Shown here: piece after piece, positions 9,353-17,950 of the stretch | Position numbering within the stretch: the first letter of the stretch is position 1 | How the letters are laid out: every line of letters begins with the position of its first letter | Assembly: GCF_000420945.1 (NCBI RefSeq) | Contig: NZ_ATVX01000001.1 | Location: 124,001 to 188,000, forward strand | Direction: 5' to 3' | Length of the DNA stretch: 64,000 nt | Origin: Butyrivibrio sp. VCB2006 | GTDB lineage: Bacteria; Bacillota; Clostridia; Lachnospirales; Lachnospiraceae | Position numbers and translations under genes: made by a program | Notes under the pieces: model-generated | The model's input: the letters and a program-made list of their open reading frames with translations, nothing else | What the model was told of the DNA's origin: nothing | Database searches by the model: none

Positions 9353-10555
9353 ATGAACAGGAAAGTAACAAAGGTACTCGGACTTGCCATGGCAGCAGCC
9401 ATGACCGTAATGACAGGATGCGGTAACAGTGCACCTGCTGCGGCTTCAGACACAACAGATAACAGCACTGATAATGCGGTTGTAAGTGAAGCTTCCGCGG
9501 ATCAGGGTGAAACTCGTAAGATCGGTGTTCTTGTGGCCGACGTCAGCGGCGAGGAGGCACTTGGATTCAGAAACTACTACGAAAAATATATACAGAACAA
9601 CTATAACGTAACCTTTGATTATACAGATGCTCTTGCCAGTGCTGAGGATGAGAAGGCAGCCATCGAGAAGTTTGCATCAAAGGGATATGACGCCGTTATC
9701 TCGCTCTCCAGCAGTGACAGAGCTCAGCAGATCGAGACCTGTGAAGAGTATGGCATCTACTATGCGGTTGCATCCGGCGTGCTTGATGAGAGTCAGTATG
9801 AGACCTACAAGACTTATGAGCATTTTGTCGGCCAGGTTGGACCTTCAAACGAGACAGAGTTTGAAGCCGGCAAGGAGATGGGAAAGTACTTTAAGGATAA
9901 GGGAGTAAAGAGCGTTGCCATCTACGGAGCGTTTATCCCCAATCCCATGCACGTATACCGTGCAGCAGGTGTGATCGCCGGACTTGGTGATACCTACGGC
10001 GGAATAGATGATATGAACGGTATGATCGGACAGATATTCCAGGATCAGGGTGTTGATCTTACAAAGGTTTCGGGAGATGTTGAAGTGGTAGCTTACCTCC
10101 AGGGATATGGCGACACAACCACCGATGAGCTCAATGCAGCAATCCAGAAAGCTCCTGAGGCATTTATCTCAGTGGGAATGGCAACAACTTTCTTTGCTCA
10201 GACACTTAGCCAGGAGAACATCCCTTTCTCCGATATCGACTCCTTTACAGCCATGAACAGCGAATCAATGAAGAACGGCTCTCTTGAGTATCTTGCAGGC
10301 AAGTACTCTTCTTCCATCGGACCTGTATTTGCTCTGGTAATGGATGCGATTAACGGAAATGTTATAAGAGATCCCGAAGGAAATGCGGTCTCCTTTACTC
10401 AGAGCTATCTTGTGGCAACAGATGCAGAATCCTTTGACCAGTACTATGTAAACGACAACGGTGATACACCTATTTTTGACAAGGCAAGTCTTGATGGCAT
10501 TATCGGTCAGGATGTTACCTATGATGATGTTAAGGCACTTATCGAGAGTAAGTGA
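9353..10555 (+). CDS. Sugar-binding lipoprotein of the ABC importer
   Basis: 400 residues. The signal peptide ends in lipobox 'MTGC' (Cys23), followed by an Ala/Ser/Asp-rich linker of about 35 residues, then a type I periplasmic-binding fold beginning 'RKIGVLVADVSGEEALGF'. It should bind the imported sugar outside the membrane and deliver it to the two permeases. The sequence does not tell which sugar; the downstream GH78 and GH3 genes suggest a plant-derived oligosaccharide containing rhamnose or beta-linked residues. Strong GGAGGAAAG site upstream. Placement between the two permease genes is unusual only in order, not in content. Confidence 0.88.
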   Translation: MNRKVTKVLGLAMAAAMTVMTGCGNSAPAAASDTTDNSTDNAVVSEASADQGETRKIGVLVADVSGEEALGFRNYYEKYIQNNYNVTFDYTDALASAEDEKAAIEKFASKGYDAVISLSSSDRAQQIETCEEYGIYYAVASGVLDESQYETYKTYEHFVGQVGPSNETEFEAGKEMGKYFKDKGVKSVAIYGAFIPNPMHVYRAAGVIAGLGDTYGGIDDMNGMIGQIFQDQGVDLTKVSGDVEVVAYLQGYGDTTTDELNAAIQKAPEAFISVGMATTFFAQTLSQENIPFSDIDSFTAMNSESMKNGSLEYLAGKYSSSIGPVFALVMDAINGNVIRDPEGNAVSFTQSYLVATDAESFDQYYVNDNGDTPIFDKASLDGIIGQDVTYDDVKALIESK

Positions 10556-10571
10556 TGAATGGAGGCAGTTC

Positions 10572-11555
10572 ATGAGCACCCTTAAGAAGATTTTAAAGAC
10601 ATTGGCAATCCCTGCGGCTGTGGCAGTGGTATTGGAAGGAATCTGCCTTGCAAACGGGCAGACCATCATATCGGGAGCAAAGAGCTTTGATAACTTTGTG
10701 GTGTATACAGCCATCGTTATGATCACCACCATGGCGCTCTCCATAAACTTAAACAGCGGACGATTTGATTTTTCCCTGGGGGCAATGGCAGGACTTTCAT
10801 CTGTGATAGGTGCGAAGATCACATACGGTTTTCTTAAAGGGGGCTCTGGTTCTGCACTTCTTATGCTGATAATAACGGTTCTTGCGGGAGCACTGCTGGG
10901 ACTTATATCGGGAGCTGTGTACTGCGCTTTGAGGCTTCCGCCCATTATCATCTCTCTTGGTGTGACCCTGGTATACGAGGGAATAATGTATACCATAACA
11001 GGCGGCAAATACCTTATGAGTGAGGTTCAGAACAGATCCATGTCAGGCTTTGTTGGAACCTGGCTTTACGCAGCTGTTATCATTGCGGCGGTTCTTATCT
11101 TTATGATCATTGTCTTTGAGCGGACCTCCTTCGGCTATGATTACAACGCCCTTAAGTCAGGGCAGAAGGTAGCTGTAGCCACCGGTATCAATGAGGTTAA
11201 AAACGCCCTTATCTGTTACACGATCTGCGGCGGCCTTATGGGACTTGTGGGTATGCTGAATGCCGCAAGAAATACCACTATAAACGGAGGACAGCTGAAT
11301 TTCGGAAGTATAGCCATTATGTTCACGGCCTTCCTTCCGATGTTCATTGCAGGCTATATCGGAAGGTTCGGAAACGAGAAGGTGGGCTTTCTGCTCTCTG
11401 CCCTGTGTATGTCCCTTCTGAATTCCACCTTTGCGGTTTTCTCAAACCGGATAAATGCCACAACTCAGTCGATCATAAACGCAGTACTGCTGGTGATCTT
11501 CTTAATCTATTTAAACAATAATCATTTGATCAAGAGAATATTTGCACATGTATAA
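10572..11555 (+). CDS. Sugar ABC transporter permease (RbsC type), second of two
   Basis: 327 residues from the ATG at 10572, which has a GGAGGCAG site 6-7 bases upstream. The frame stays open further left but only overlaps the binding-protein gene, so a longer start is unlikely. There are about nine membrane segments. The family loop is recognisable at 'SINLNSGRFDFSLGAM', and 'YNALKSGQKVAVATGI' is the ATPase-contact loop with a diverged start. It pairs with the permease at 8346. Its end overlaps the GH78 start by eight bases (ATGTATAA), which implies translational coupling to the enzyme genes. Confidence 0.87.
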   Translation: MSTLKKILKTLAIPAAVAVVLEGICLANGQTIISGAKSFDNFVVYTAIVMITTMALSINLNSGRFDFSLGAMAGLSSVIGAKITYGFLKGGSGSALLMLIITVLAGALLGLISGAVYCALRLPPIIISLGVTLVYEGIMYTITGGKYLMSEVQNRSMSGFVGTWLYAAVIIAAVLIFMIIVFERTSFGYDYNALKSGQKVAVATGINEVKNALICYTICGGLMGLVGMLNAARNTTINGGQLNFGSIAIMFTAFLPMFIAGYIGRFGNEKVGFLLSALCMSLLNSTFAVFSNRINATTQSIINAVLLVIFLIYLNNNHLIKRIFAHV

Positions 11556-13089
11556 CGAAAAATTATTACGGGAAGCGACAGCTCTTTTCCCTGAAATAAA
11601 GAAAAACAAGATAAACAAATGCAAGTGTATTGACTTAAAGAAGGATGGGGATGTCATAAAAAGAGATCCCCGTCCGGCATATGAGTCTATCGCACTGAAA
11701 AAAGACGACTCCATCATCCTGGATTTTGAGGACCACTATGTGGGGTACCTGTCCCTGGACCTTGGCTATGAGGGGGCACACCCCGATTCACCGGTTCTTC
11801 TGAGAATCCGTTTTGCGGAAAGAGAGATCGAGCTTTTTGAGGATGCCTCAGAATATAAGGGCTGGGTCTCACCGGCCTGGATTGAGGAGGAGCTTATCCA
11901 TGTGGACATAGTTCCGTCTGTTGTGGAACTGGACAGGAGATACTCCTTCAGATACGTGAGGATAGAGGTGGTTGATATCAGCTCCAGATTCTCCTTAAGG
12001 GTAAATGATGCATCCCTCACAGCAGTATCCTCTGCCCCGGATGAAGCTCTTTTGCCCTACTACAGCAGTAATGAGCTGGACAGGGAGATTGACAGGGTGG
12101 CTGTAAAAACACTCCATGACTGTATGCAGACGGTCTTTGAGGATGGACCCAAAAGGGACAGAAGGCTTTGGATCGGAGACCTGCGAATTCAGGCTCTGGT
12201 GAACTATGTCACCTACAATATGAATGACATGGTAAAGTCAAATCTTTATCTGTTCGGGGCTCTGACCCAGGAAGACGGACGGGTGGGAGCCTGTATCTTC
12301 CTTGATCCGAAGCCTGAAGTTGATGACACGAATATGTTTGACTATTCCCTGTTCTTTATTGTGATACTTCGAGATTACTACAAAAGGACCGGGGATAAAA
12401 AAGCTGTGCTGGACCTTTTCGACGTCTGCAAAAGACAGATCCAGCTGGCAAGTAACAGCCTCGATGAGCGGCATGTGGTAAGGGACTCGGATGTTCTTGG
12501 CTGGTGTTTTGTGGACTGGAATCTTGCCCTCAACAAACAGGCCTCTGCTCAGGGAATCTTCATGTATGCCCTTGAGGCAGCCATCGAGCTTGCCCAGTGC
12601 GTCGGAGACGTTCTTGCGGAGGAGGAATATGCGCAGCTTTATCTCAAGCTCAAGGAAGCTTCCAACAGATTCCTTTATGATGTTGAGAAGAAACTCTATG
12701 TAAGCGGAGCGGAAAGCCAGATCTCTTTTGCCTCGCAGATATGGATGGTGCTTGGAGGAGCAATGGAGGGAAAGGCAGCAGAGCGGCTCTTTGACAGAAT
12801 GGAGACCTGCCCTGAAGCAGTGACCATGGTGACTCCCTACATGTACCATAACTACATAGATGCGCTTATTAAAATTGGAAAAAAAGATGTGGCTCACAGG
12901 AAAATGTCAAAGTACTGGGGAGGAATGGTGGCAAATTCCGCCGATACCTTCTGGGAACTGTACAATCCGGAAAATCCCAACGAGTCGCCCTACGGTGGGA
13001 CCATTGTGAACAGCTATTGCCATGCATGGAGCTGCGGACCGGCATATTTTCTGAGAACCTATTTTAATGATACGAAGGATGAACCGTAA
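11548..13089 (+). CDS. GH78-type glycoside hydrolase, probable alpha-L-rhamnosidase
   Basis: 513 residues from ATG 11548; a TTG two codons upstream is less likely. An N-terminal beta-sandwich of about 180 residues is followed by an (alpha/alpha)6 barrel. The GH78 motif D-x-P-x-R-(E/D)-x(6)-D is present as D199-G-P-K-R-D204-x(6)-D211, so Asp replaces the usual Glu at the presumed general-acid position. A Trp-Glu pair at 469-470 ('DTFWELYNP') matches the general-base region, and 'SYCHAWSCGPAYFL' is the family's C-terminal block. At 513 residues it is short for GH78, lacking extra sandwich domains. With no signal peptide it should act in the cytoplasm on imported rhamnosides. It directly abuts the GH3 gene. 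Substrate is inferred. Confidence 0.72.
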   Translation: MYNEKLLREATALFPEIKKNKINKCKCIDLKKDGDVIKRDPRPAYESIALKKDDSIILDFEDHYVGYLSLDLGYEGAHPDSPVLLRIRFAEREIELFEDASEYKGWVSPAWIEEELIHVDIVPSVVELDRRYSFRYVRIEVVDISSRFSLRVNDASLTAVSSAPDEALLPYYSSNELDREIDRVAVKTLHDCMQTVFEDGPKRDRRLWIGDLRIQALVNYVTYNMNDMVKSNLYLFGALTQEDGRVGACIFLDPKPEVDDTNMFDYSLFFIVILRDYYKRTGDKKAVLDLFDVCKRQIQLASNSLDERHVVRDSDVLGWCFVDWNLALNKQASAQGIFMYALEAAIELAQCVGDVLAEEEYAQLYLKLKEASNRFLYDVEKKLYVSGAESQISFASQIWMVLGGAMEGKAAERLFDRMETCPEAVTMVTPYMYHNYIDALIKIGKKDVAHRKMSKYWGGMVANSADTFWELYNPENPNESPYGGTIVNSYCHAWSCGPAYFLRTYFNDTKDEP

Positions 13090-14850
13090 ATGAGCATAAA
13101 GATTGATTATAAAGCAAACCCGTTCTGCCTTGATGATGAGGCGATAAAGTGGGTAGAGGATACCTTTGCCTCAATGACGGAAGATGAGAAGTGTGGGCAG
13201 GTATTCTGCCCCATGGGATTTTCCAATGACGATAATGTTCTTCAGGGCATAGTTGAAGGCGCAGCTGTGGGAGGAATGATGTACAGAAGCGGCCCGGCAA
13301 AAGAACTGAGAGCCACCCACAGGAAGATACAGGACATGGCCAGGATTCCTCTTCTTATCGCTGCCAATACAGAGGCCGGAGGAGACGGACTCTCCTTTGA
13401 GGGGACGAGTTTTGGAAAACCAATGGCGGTAGCTGCAACAAACGATCCGGAAAACGGATACCGGATGGGATATGTTGCCTGCAAAGAAGGCGCAGCGCTT
13501 GGGCTTAACTGGTCCTTTGCCCCTATCGTGGATATCAACAGGGAATTTCACAATCCCATAACCAATGTAAGGACCTTCGGAGATGACCCGAAGAAAATCG
13601 AAGCCTTTGCCTCAAGATACATGGATGGAGCCGATGAATGCGGCGTAGCGGTATCAATCAAGCACTTTCCCGGAGACGGCATAGATGAGAGGGACCAGCA
13701 CATCGTTACAAGTGTTAACTCACTTGGCGTCAGGGAGTGGGATGAAAGCTTTGGCTATATCTACGGATCGCTTATAGGCAAGGGAGCAAAGACCGTGATG
13801 GTTGGACATATCGCTCAGCCTGCCTATGTAAAGGAGATTAACAAGGATGCCACAAAAGAGGAGATGCTCCGCCCCGCCTCTCTTTCTAAGGAGCTCCTGC
13901 AGGGACTGCTTAGAGGAAAACTTGGCTTTAACGGTCTTATCATCACTGATGCGACTCCGATGGTGGGCTTTACCTCGGCAATGCCAAGGAGCAGGGCCAT
14001 CCCTACGGCAATTATGAGCGGCTGCGATATGATCCTCTTTAACAAGGATCTTTCCGAGGACATCGGCTTTTTGAAAGATGGACTGAAAAGCGGTCTTCTT
14101 ACAAATGAGCGCCTGGATGAGGCGGTTCTTCGCATCCTTGCCACAAAGGCCTCACTGGGGCTTCATGTAAAGCAGCGGGAAGGAAGACTTGTTCCCCCGG
14201 AGGATGCCATAGACATTGTTGGCTGCAGTGAGCATAGAGCCTTTGCAAAAGAGGTTGCCGATAAGGCCATCACTCTTGTCAGGGATGAGAAGGCTCTTTT
14301 GCCTGTAAATCCGGGTAAGTATAAGAGGATATACCTTAATGTTATAGACAAAGAGATGGATCCCTGCAGCGATTTTGCGCTGATGTGGAAGGAAAAGCTT
14401 GAGAAGGAAGGGTTCGAAGTTACCGTAAGGGACAGGAGAACGCGGATAACGCCCATGGATTTCATGGATGTTGAAAACCTCCCGGACAAGAAGAAGGCTC
14501 TTTTGAATGAAATGTACAGAAGCGTTTCCGAGATGAAGAAGGATTACGATCTGTATATCTATGTCTGCAACATGGAGAATGCATCCAATAACACCACCCT
14601 GCGTCTTAACTGGAATGTGCTCTTTGGCCTCGGTGATGATGCTCCCTGGCATGCAAAAGAGATACCGATGATAATGGTCTCCACTGCATACCCCTATCAT
14701 CTTTTTGATGCACCCATGATCGGAACCTATATCAATGCTTACAGCGGTAATGAAGACTTCTGCAATGCTGTGATTGAAAAACTCATGGGAAGATCGAAGT
14801 TTGAGGGTGTAAGCCCCATAGATCCTTTCTGCGGAAAGGATTACATATAA
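13090..14850 (+). CDS. GH3 enzyme of the NagZ type (beta-glycosidase or phosphorylase)
   Basis: 586 residues, intracellular. A TIM-barrel domain (about 20-360) carries 'KHFPGDG' at 191-197, and four residues later D202-Q-H204, aligning with the Asp-His dyad of NagZ enzymes where His acts as acid/base. The nucleophile is D287 in 'LIITDATP'. A second alpha/beta domain of about 200 residues follows. NagZ itself has KHFPGHG; here Asp replaces the second His. Several GH3 enzymes with this His dyad have been reported to work as phosphorylases. The start codon immediately follows the GH78 stop, and a beta-phosphoglucomutase gene follows, so cleavage of a beta-glucoside or N-acetylglucosaminide is likely. 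Hydrolysis versus phosphorolysis is open. Confidence 0.75.
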   Translation: MSIKIDYKANPFCLDDEAIKWVEDTFASMTEDEKCGQVFCPMGFSNDDNVLQGIVEGAAVGGMMYRSGPAKELRATHRKIQDMARIPLLIAANTEAGGDGLSFEGTSFGKPMAVAATNDPENGYRMGYVACKEGAALGLNWSFAPIVDINREFHNPITNVRTFGDDPKKIEAFASRYMDGADECGVAVSIKHFPGDGIDERDQHIVTSVNSLGVREWDESFGYIYGSLIGKGAKTVMVGHIAQPAYVKEINKDATKEEMLRPASLSKELLQGLLRGKLGFNGLIITDATPMVGFTSAMPRSRAIPTAIMSGCDMILFNKDLSEDIGFLKDGLKSGLLTNERLDEAVLRILATKASLGLHVKQREGRLVPPEDAIDIVGCSEHRAFAKEVADKAITLVRDEKALLPVNPGKYKRIYLNVIDKEMDPCSDFALMWKEKLEKEGFEVTVRDRRTRITPMDFMDVENLPDKKKALLNEMYRSVSEMKKDYDLYIYVCNMENASNNTTLRLNWNVLFGLGDDAPWHAKEIPMIMVSTAYPYHLFDAPMIGTYINAYSGNEDFCNAVIEKLMGRSKFEGVSPIDPFCGKDYI

Positions 14851-14867
14851 AGAGAGGGAGAAAAAGG

Positions 14868-15509
14868 ATGGGCAAGATGAATATAAAAGGGATAATCTTT
14901 GACCTGGATGGAGTCATCTGCAGCACCGATGAGTATCACTATCAGGCGTGGAAATCCATCGCGGACGATGAGGGGATATATTTTGACAGAAAGATAAATG
15001 AAAGACTCCGTGGAGTCTCAAGGGCAGAAAGCCTTGAGATCATACTTGAGAGGGCAGCAGCTGTATACAGCCCGGAGGAAAAGGCTGATCTCATGGAAAA
15101 AAAGAACAATATCTACAGAGAACTTCTGAAGAATATGTGCCCCGGGGATGTCACTGAGGAGGTAAGAAGCACCTTAAGGGAGCTTAAGGAAAGAGGATAT
15201 GGTCTTGCCATTGGCTCTTCCTCAAAGAATACCCGGTTCATCCTGGAGAGGACAGCCCTTACTGATGCCTTTGACGGTATCAGCGACGGCAACATGATCT
15301 CCAGGTCCAAGCCCGACCCTGAGGTGTTCATCAAGGCTGCGGGAATTCTTGGGCTTAAAAACGAGGAGTGCCTTGTGATAGAAGATGCAATCTCGGGTAT
15401 AAACGCGGCAAATGCAGCGGGGTTTCACAGCGTCGGAATAGGCCCTGCCGCGGAGTGTGACGAAGCAGAGTTGAAAATAAGTTTTTTTTCCGAAATACTG
15501 GATATTTAG
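14868..15509 (+). CDS. pgmB: beta-phosphoglucomutase (HAD family)
   Basis: 213 residues. It converts beta-glucose 1-phosphate to glucose 6-phosphate. The HAD motif 'FDLDGV' gives nucleophile D12 and D14; the cap has 'TDEYHYQAWK', the T-D-x-x-x-x-H-x-x-A-W signature that distinguishes beta-PGM from other HAD phosphatases. 'GSSSKN' is motif II, 'KPDPEVF' supplies the motif III lysine and 'VIEDAISGI' is motif IV. A GAGAGGGAG site lies seven bases before the ATG. It closes the sugar operon. The enzyme's substrate is normally made by a disaccharide phosphorylase, yet no classical phosphorylase (GH65, GH94 and the like) is present nearby. Confidence 0.88.
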   Translation: MGKMNIKGIIFDLDGVICSTDEYHYQAWKSIADDEGIYFDRKINERLRGVSRAESLEIILERAAAVYSPEEKADLMEKKNNIYRELLKNMCPGDVTEEVRSTLRELKERGYGLAIGSSSKNTRFILERTALTDAFDGISDGNMISRSKPDPEVFIKAAGILGLKNEECLVIEDAISGINAANAAGFHSVGIGPAAECDEAELKISFFSEILDI

Positions 15510-15685
15510 TTTCAAAAAAATGCTGGAAAGACAGGTAATACAAGGTGAAATAAATAATTCATTTCAACGCAGAGTTTTTTAATAATAATTTCAGAGATAT
15601 TTACTTATGAGAATTTGCGAAATTTAGTAAAATAGTTGTGGCAATCTAGTTAACATAAACCATTTATCTCAGGAGGAAATTATCA

Positions 15686-17221
15686 ATGAATAAAAAATCT
15701 GCTTTTGAAGTATACCTGTCTGCGGTTTTTAAATGGGGTATTACTGCACTGGTATCGGCCTGTATGTTTGCTACAGCAATGTTCATAGTAGAAAAGACAA
15801 TTGGCTTTTATCAGGTTATCCCTTGGATCGCAGTAATAATTTTCGGTATCATGGATGTGTGTTTCTTTATTACAGGAATGCTGATTCTTAAGTCTTCATT
15901 TGATGAAGATGGATATTTAAAAGATGGAAAACTTCAAATAGGAAAGATTTTCTGCTCAGTTGTTCTTATCATTCAGTGGAACTACATTATTTACATGGTT
16001 CCGACCAGAACATTCTGGGGATTTTTATGTTTCTTCCTGATACTTATCGGATTCTTTATGGATATTAAGCTACTGTCCGTTACCGGCAGTATTTGTATTG
16101 TTTCTATGTTTATTGCATGGTTTGTCAGAGGCACAGCTCTTTTGCCGGTAAAAGACGAACTCTTTATTACAGATGTAATCATGTGTGTTGTAGGCCTTGT
16201 GCTTTCGTTAGCCGGCCTTGTAATGTTCTTATTCTTTGTTTCACACTTTTTGATTACTGCCAAAAAGGATGAGCTTGAAGAGAACAACAGGCGTGTTACA
16301 GGTGTTATGGATGCTGTTCGTTCAATATCTTCTAAGATGGTAACTGCAGGAACAACTCTTTTGGATATCTCATCAAGTGAGAGCGCTTCAGCAGAAGAGC
16401 TATCAGCAACAAGTGATGAGCTTGTTAAAAACAGTAATATTCTTGGTAATAAAGCAGATGAGAGTATGGCAAACTTGTCAGAGCTTAATGATTGCGCAAG
16501 CATTGTAGAAGAAAATGTTGAGACTGTTGAGAAGACATCTGACAACCTTCTTAAGAAGTCAAAAGAAAATGAGAAATCATTAAATGATCTTCAGGGAATA
16601 AATTCTGAAGTTTCTGATTCTATGGCAGTTACAACAGATATTGCAGACAGACTTCTAAAGGCAGTAGAAGAAATAGGAACAACGCTTGAACTTATTCAGG
16701 GAATTTCGTCATCAACAAGCCTTCTTGCTCTTAATGCTTCAATTGAGGCCGCAAGAGCGGGTGATGCTGGAAAGGGATTTGCTGTTGTAGCAACTGAAGT
16801 TGGTAAGCTTGCAGAAAACACGCAGAGCTCACTTAAGGACGTTGGTGCAATAATTGAAAGAGTTCAGAAGAACGTAGAAGAGATTACAGGACAGGTTGAG
16901 ATAAATGCCAATAAGCTTGCTGAACAGAATGAACAGTTTAAGACAGTATTTGGCGACATAAGTGAAATGACTACAATGCTGAATGATTCGGTTAATGCAA
17001 TTGAAGAGATGAATGAGGCACATAAACGCCAGTCAGAAATCATCAAAAAAACTGTTGAGATTAACCAGAATATCGCAGAGAGTATCAGAAGTGAGAACGA
17101 GCAGTTTGTGGCTATCAGTACCATGGCTGGAAATAATGCTACAAATACTGAGCATGTTGCACAGCAGGCTAGTGCAATCAATGACATGGTTGATGAGATT
17201 AATCGTCTTCTAAATAATTAA
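15686..17221 (+). CDS. Methyl-accepting chemotaxis protein with polytopic membrane domain
   Basis: 511 residues. The first ~195 residues form about six membrane helices without an extracellular sensor domain, so it may sense membrane or energy state, or another protein. There is no obvious HAMP. The C-terminal cytoplasmic coiled coil includes the highly conserved hairpin tip, seen as '[20 protein letters not shown]', which contacts CheA and CheW. CAGGAGGAAA ribosome site upstream. It is monocistronic: a 176-base gap with no clear terminator precedes it and a strong terminator follows at 17238. Unrelated in function to the sugar operon before it. Confidence 0.9.
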   Translation: MNKKSAFEVYLSAVFKWGITALVSACMFATAMFIVEKTIGFYQVIPWIAVIIFGIMDVCFFITGMLILKSSFDEDGYLKDGKLQIGKIFCSVVLIIQWNYIIYMVPTRTFWGFLCFFLILIGFFMDIKLLSVTGSICIVSMFIAWFVRGTALLPVKDELFITDVIMCVVGLVLSLAGLVMFLFFVSHFLITAKKDELEENNRRVTGVMDAVRSISSKMVTAGTTLLDISSSESASAEELSATSDELVKNSNILGNKADESMANLSELNDCASIVEENVETVEKTSDNLLKKSKENEKSLNDLQGINSEVSDSMAVTTDIADRLLKAVEEIGTTLELIQGISSSTSLLALNASIEAARAGDAGKGFAVVATEVGKLAENTQSSLKDVGAIIERVQKNVEEITGQVEINANKLAEQNEQFKTVFGDISEMTTMLNDSVNAIEEMNEAHKRQSEIIKKTVEINQNIAESIRSENEQFVAISTMAGNNATNTEHVAQQASAINDMVDEINRLLNN

Positions 17222-17237
17222 AAAGATGTGAGTGTCA

Positions 17238-17278
17238 AAAGACTGTGCTTTCTAAAAAAGAGGGCACAGTCTTTTTTT
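17238..17278 (+). terminator. Rho-independent terminator after the chemotaxis gene
   Basis: An 11-bp perfect stem, AAAGACTGTGC (17238-17248) with GCACAGTCTTT (17264-17274), is followed by a T run. It ends the transcript of the receptor gene. Confidence 0.9.
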
Positions 17279-17474
17279 ATTTAATACGAGGAAATTGCCT
17301 ATTTCACGTAATTTTACATAAAATCACATAGATTTACACCAATTGGTGTAATATAGGCGTTTTTGGGGCGTAGAAACTAAAAATTCGGCATCATCACGCG
17401 GGTAGTCCTAGGGCTACTAATTACAGTGGAAAATATTACATAAGAATCTAAAAACTCTCAACACTGTTGAGAGT
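17279..17474. other. Non-coding stretch with palindromes, unexplained
   Basis: No gene is supported here. A perfect 18-bp palindrome TTACACCAATTGGTGTAA lies at 17334-17351. A near-palindrome GTAGTCCTAGGGCTAC lies around 17403-17418, and a 10-bp-arm hairpin ACTCTCAACA-C-TGTTGAGAGT at 17454-17474. Together with the terminator just to the right this could be a small transcribed RNA or the decayed edge of a mobile region. No promoter with good spacing was found. Confidence 0.5.
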
Positions 17475-17514
17475 AAAGAGCGGTTGTTCTTAAACAGAAT
17501 GACGGCTCTTTTTC
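17475..17514 (+). terminator. Terminator-like hairpin facing right, without an obvious upstream gene
   Basis: AAAGAGC (17475-17481) pairs with GCTCTTT (17505-17511) and is followed by T residues on the plus strand. The only plus-strand gene to the left already has its own terminator, so this may end a small RNA from the 17279-17474 stretch. The T run is on the wrong side to be the main terminator for the minus-strand gene at 17517. Confidence 0.55.
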
Positions 17515-17516
17515 TA

Positions 17517-17831
17517 TTATTTTTGCCATATTTTGATAGTTTCAAGAAGCTTTTCTTTTTGCATGTTATCTAGTTTTTTTATTTCAGTCCAGAGAGCGTT
17601 GTCGATAGCCGATTTTTTATAGCTTGGCTCTATATTTCCTACAAGCTCGTCTAAGGTTATTCCCATGAGCTTGGAATAATAAATAAGAAGCCTAAGGGAC
17701 ATGGCAGTACGCCCTTTTTCAACATTGCTTATATAGCCGGGGGTAACATCTAGCTCTTTTGCTACCTGATTTTGTGTCATGCCAAGATTTACGCGATAGT
17801 TCTTTATTTGTTCGCCATAGTTTTCGTTCAT
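17517..17831 (-). CDS. XRE-family helix-turn-helix regulator
   Basis: 104 residues. The N-terminal 65 residues are a classic Cro/CI-type domain: 'YRVNLGMTQNQVAKELDVTPGYISNVEKGRTAMS'-type helices 2 and 3 (read in parts), then 'LLIYYSKLMGITLDELVG'. The C-terminal ~35 residues are a short Lys/Glu-rich helix. It is divergent from an unrecognised gene at 17951, with two inverted repeats in the 119-bp gap, so it probably represses itself and the accessory genes to its right. Small XRE repressors of this kind commonly guard mobile, toxin-antitoxin or defence genes; that is context inference. Confidence 0.88.
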   Translation of the reverse strand: MNENYGEQIKNYRVNLGMTQNQVAKELDVTPGYISNVEKGRTAMSLRLLIYYSKLMGITLDELVGNIEPSYKKSAIDNALWTEIKKLDNMQKEKLLETIKIWQK

Positions 17832-17856
17832 AATTTTGTCCTTATTTAGTAATAAT

Positions 17857-17921
17857 ATAGTAATTATACTATTGGTATTGACAATAATGGAAGCATTTGA
17901 TTAGTATAATAAATATTCTAA
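17857..17921. promoter_or_regulatory. Two inverted repeats between divergent genes, likely XRE operators
   Basis: ATAGTA-ATTA-TACTAT (17857-17872) is a perfect 6-bp-arm inverted repeat. A 21-base imperfect repeat at 17901-17921 has arms TTAGTATA and TATTCTAA. Both share a TAGTA/TACTA-like half site and flank promoter-like AT-rich sequence, matching where a divergent XRE repressor would bind. Confidence 0.5.
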
Positions 17922-17950
17922 TAATATATTTTTGAAAGTGGGGGAATGTA

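Noticed and set aside
10461-10571. Longer start for the second sugar permease
   Set aside because: The extension lies entirely inside the binding-protein gene in another frame, while the ATG at 10572 has a good ribosome site and begins a typical permease N-terminus.
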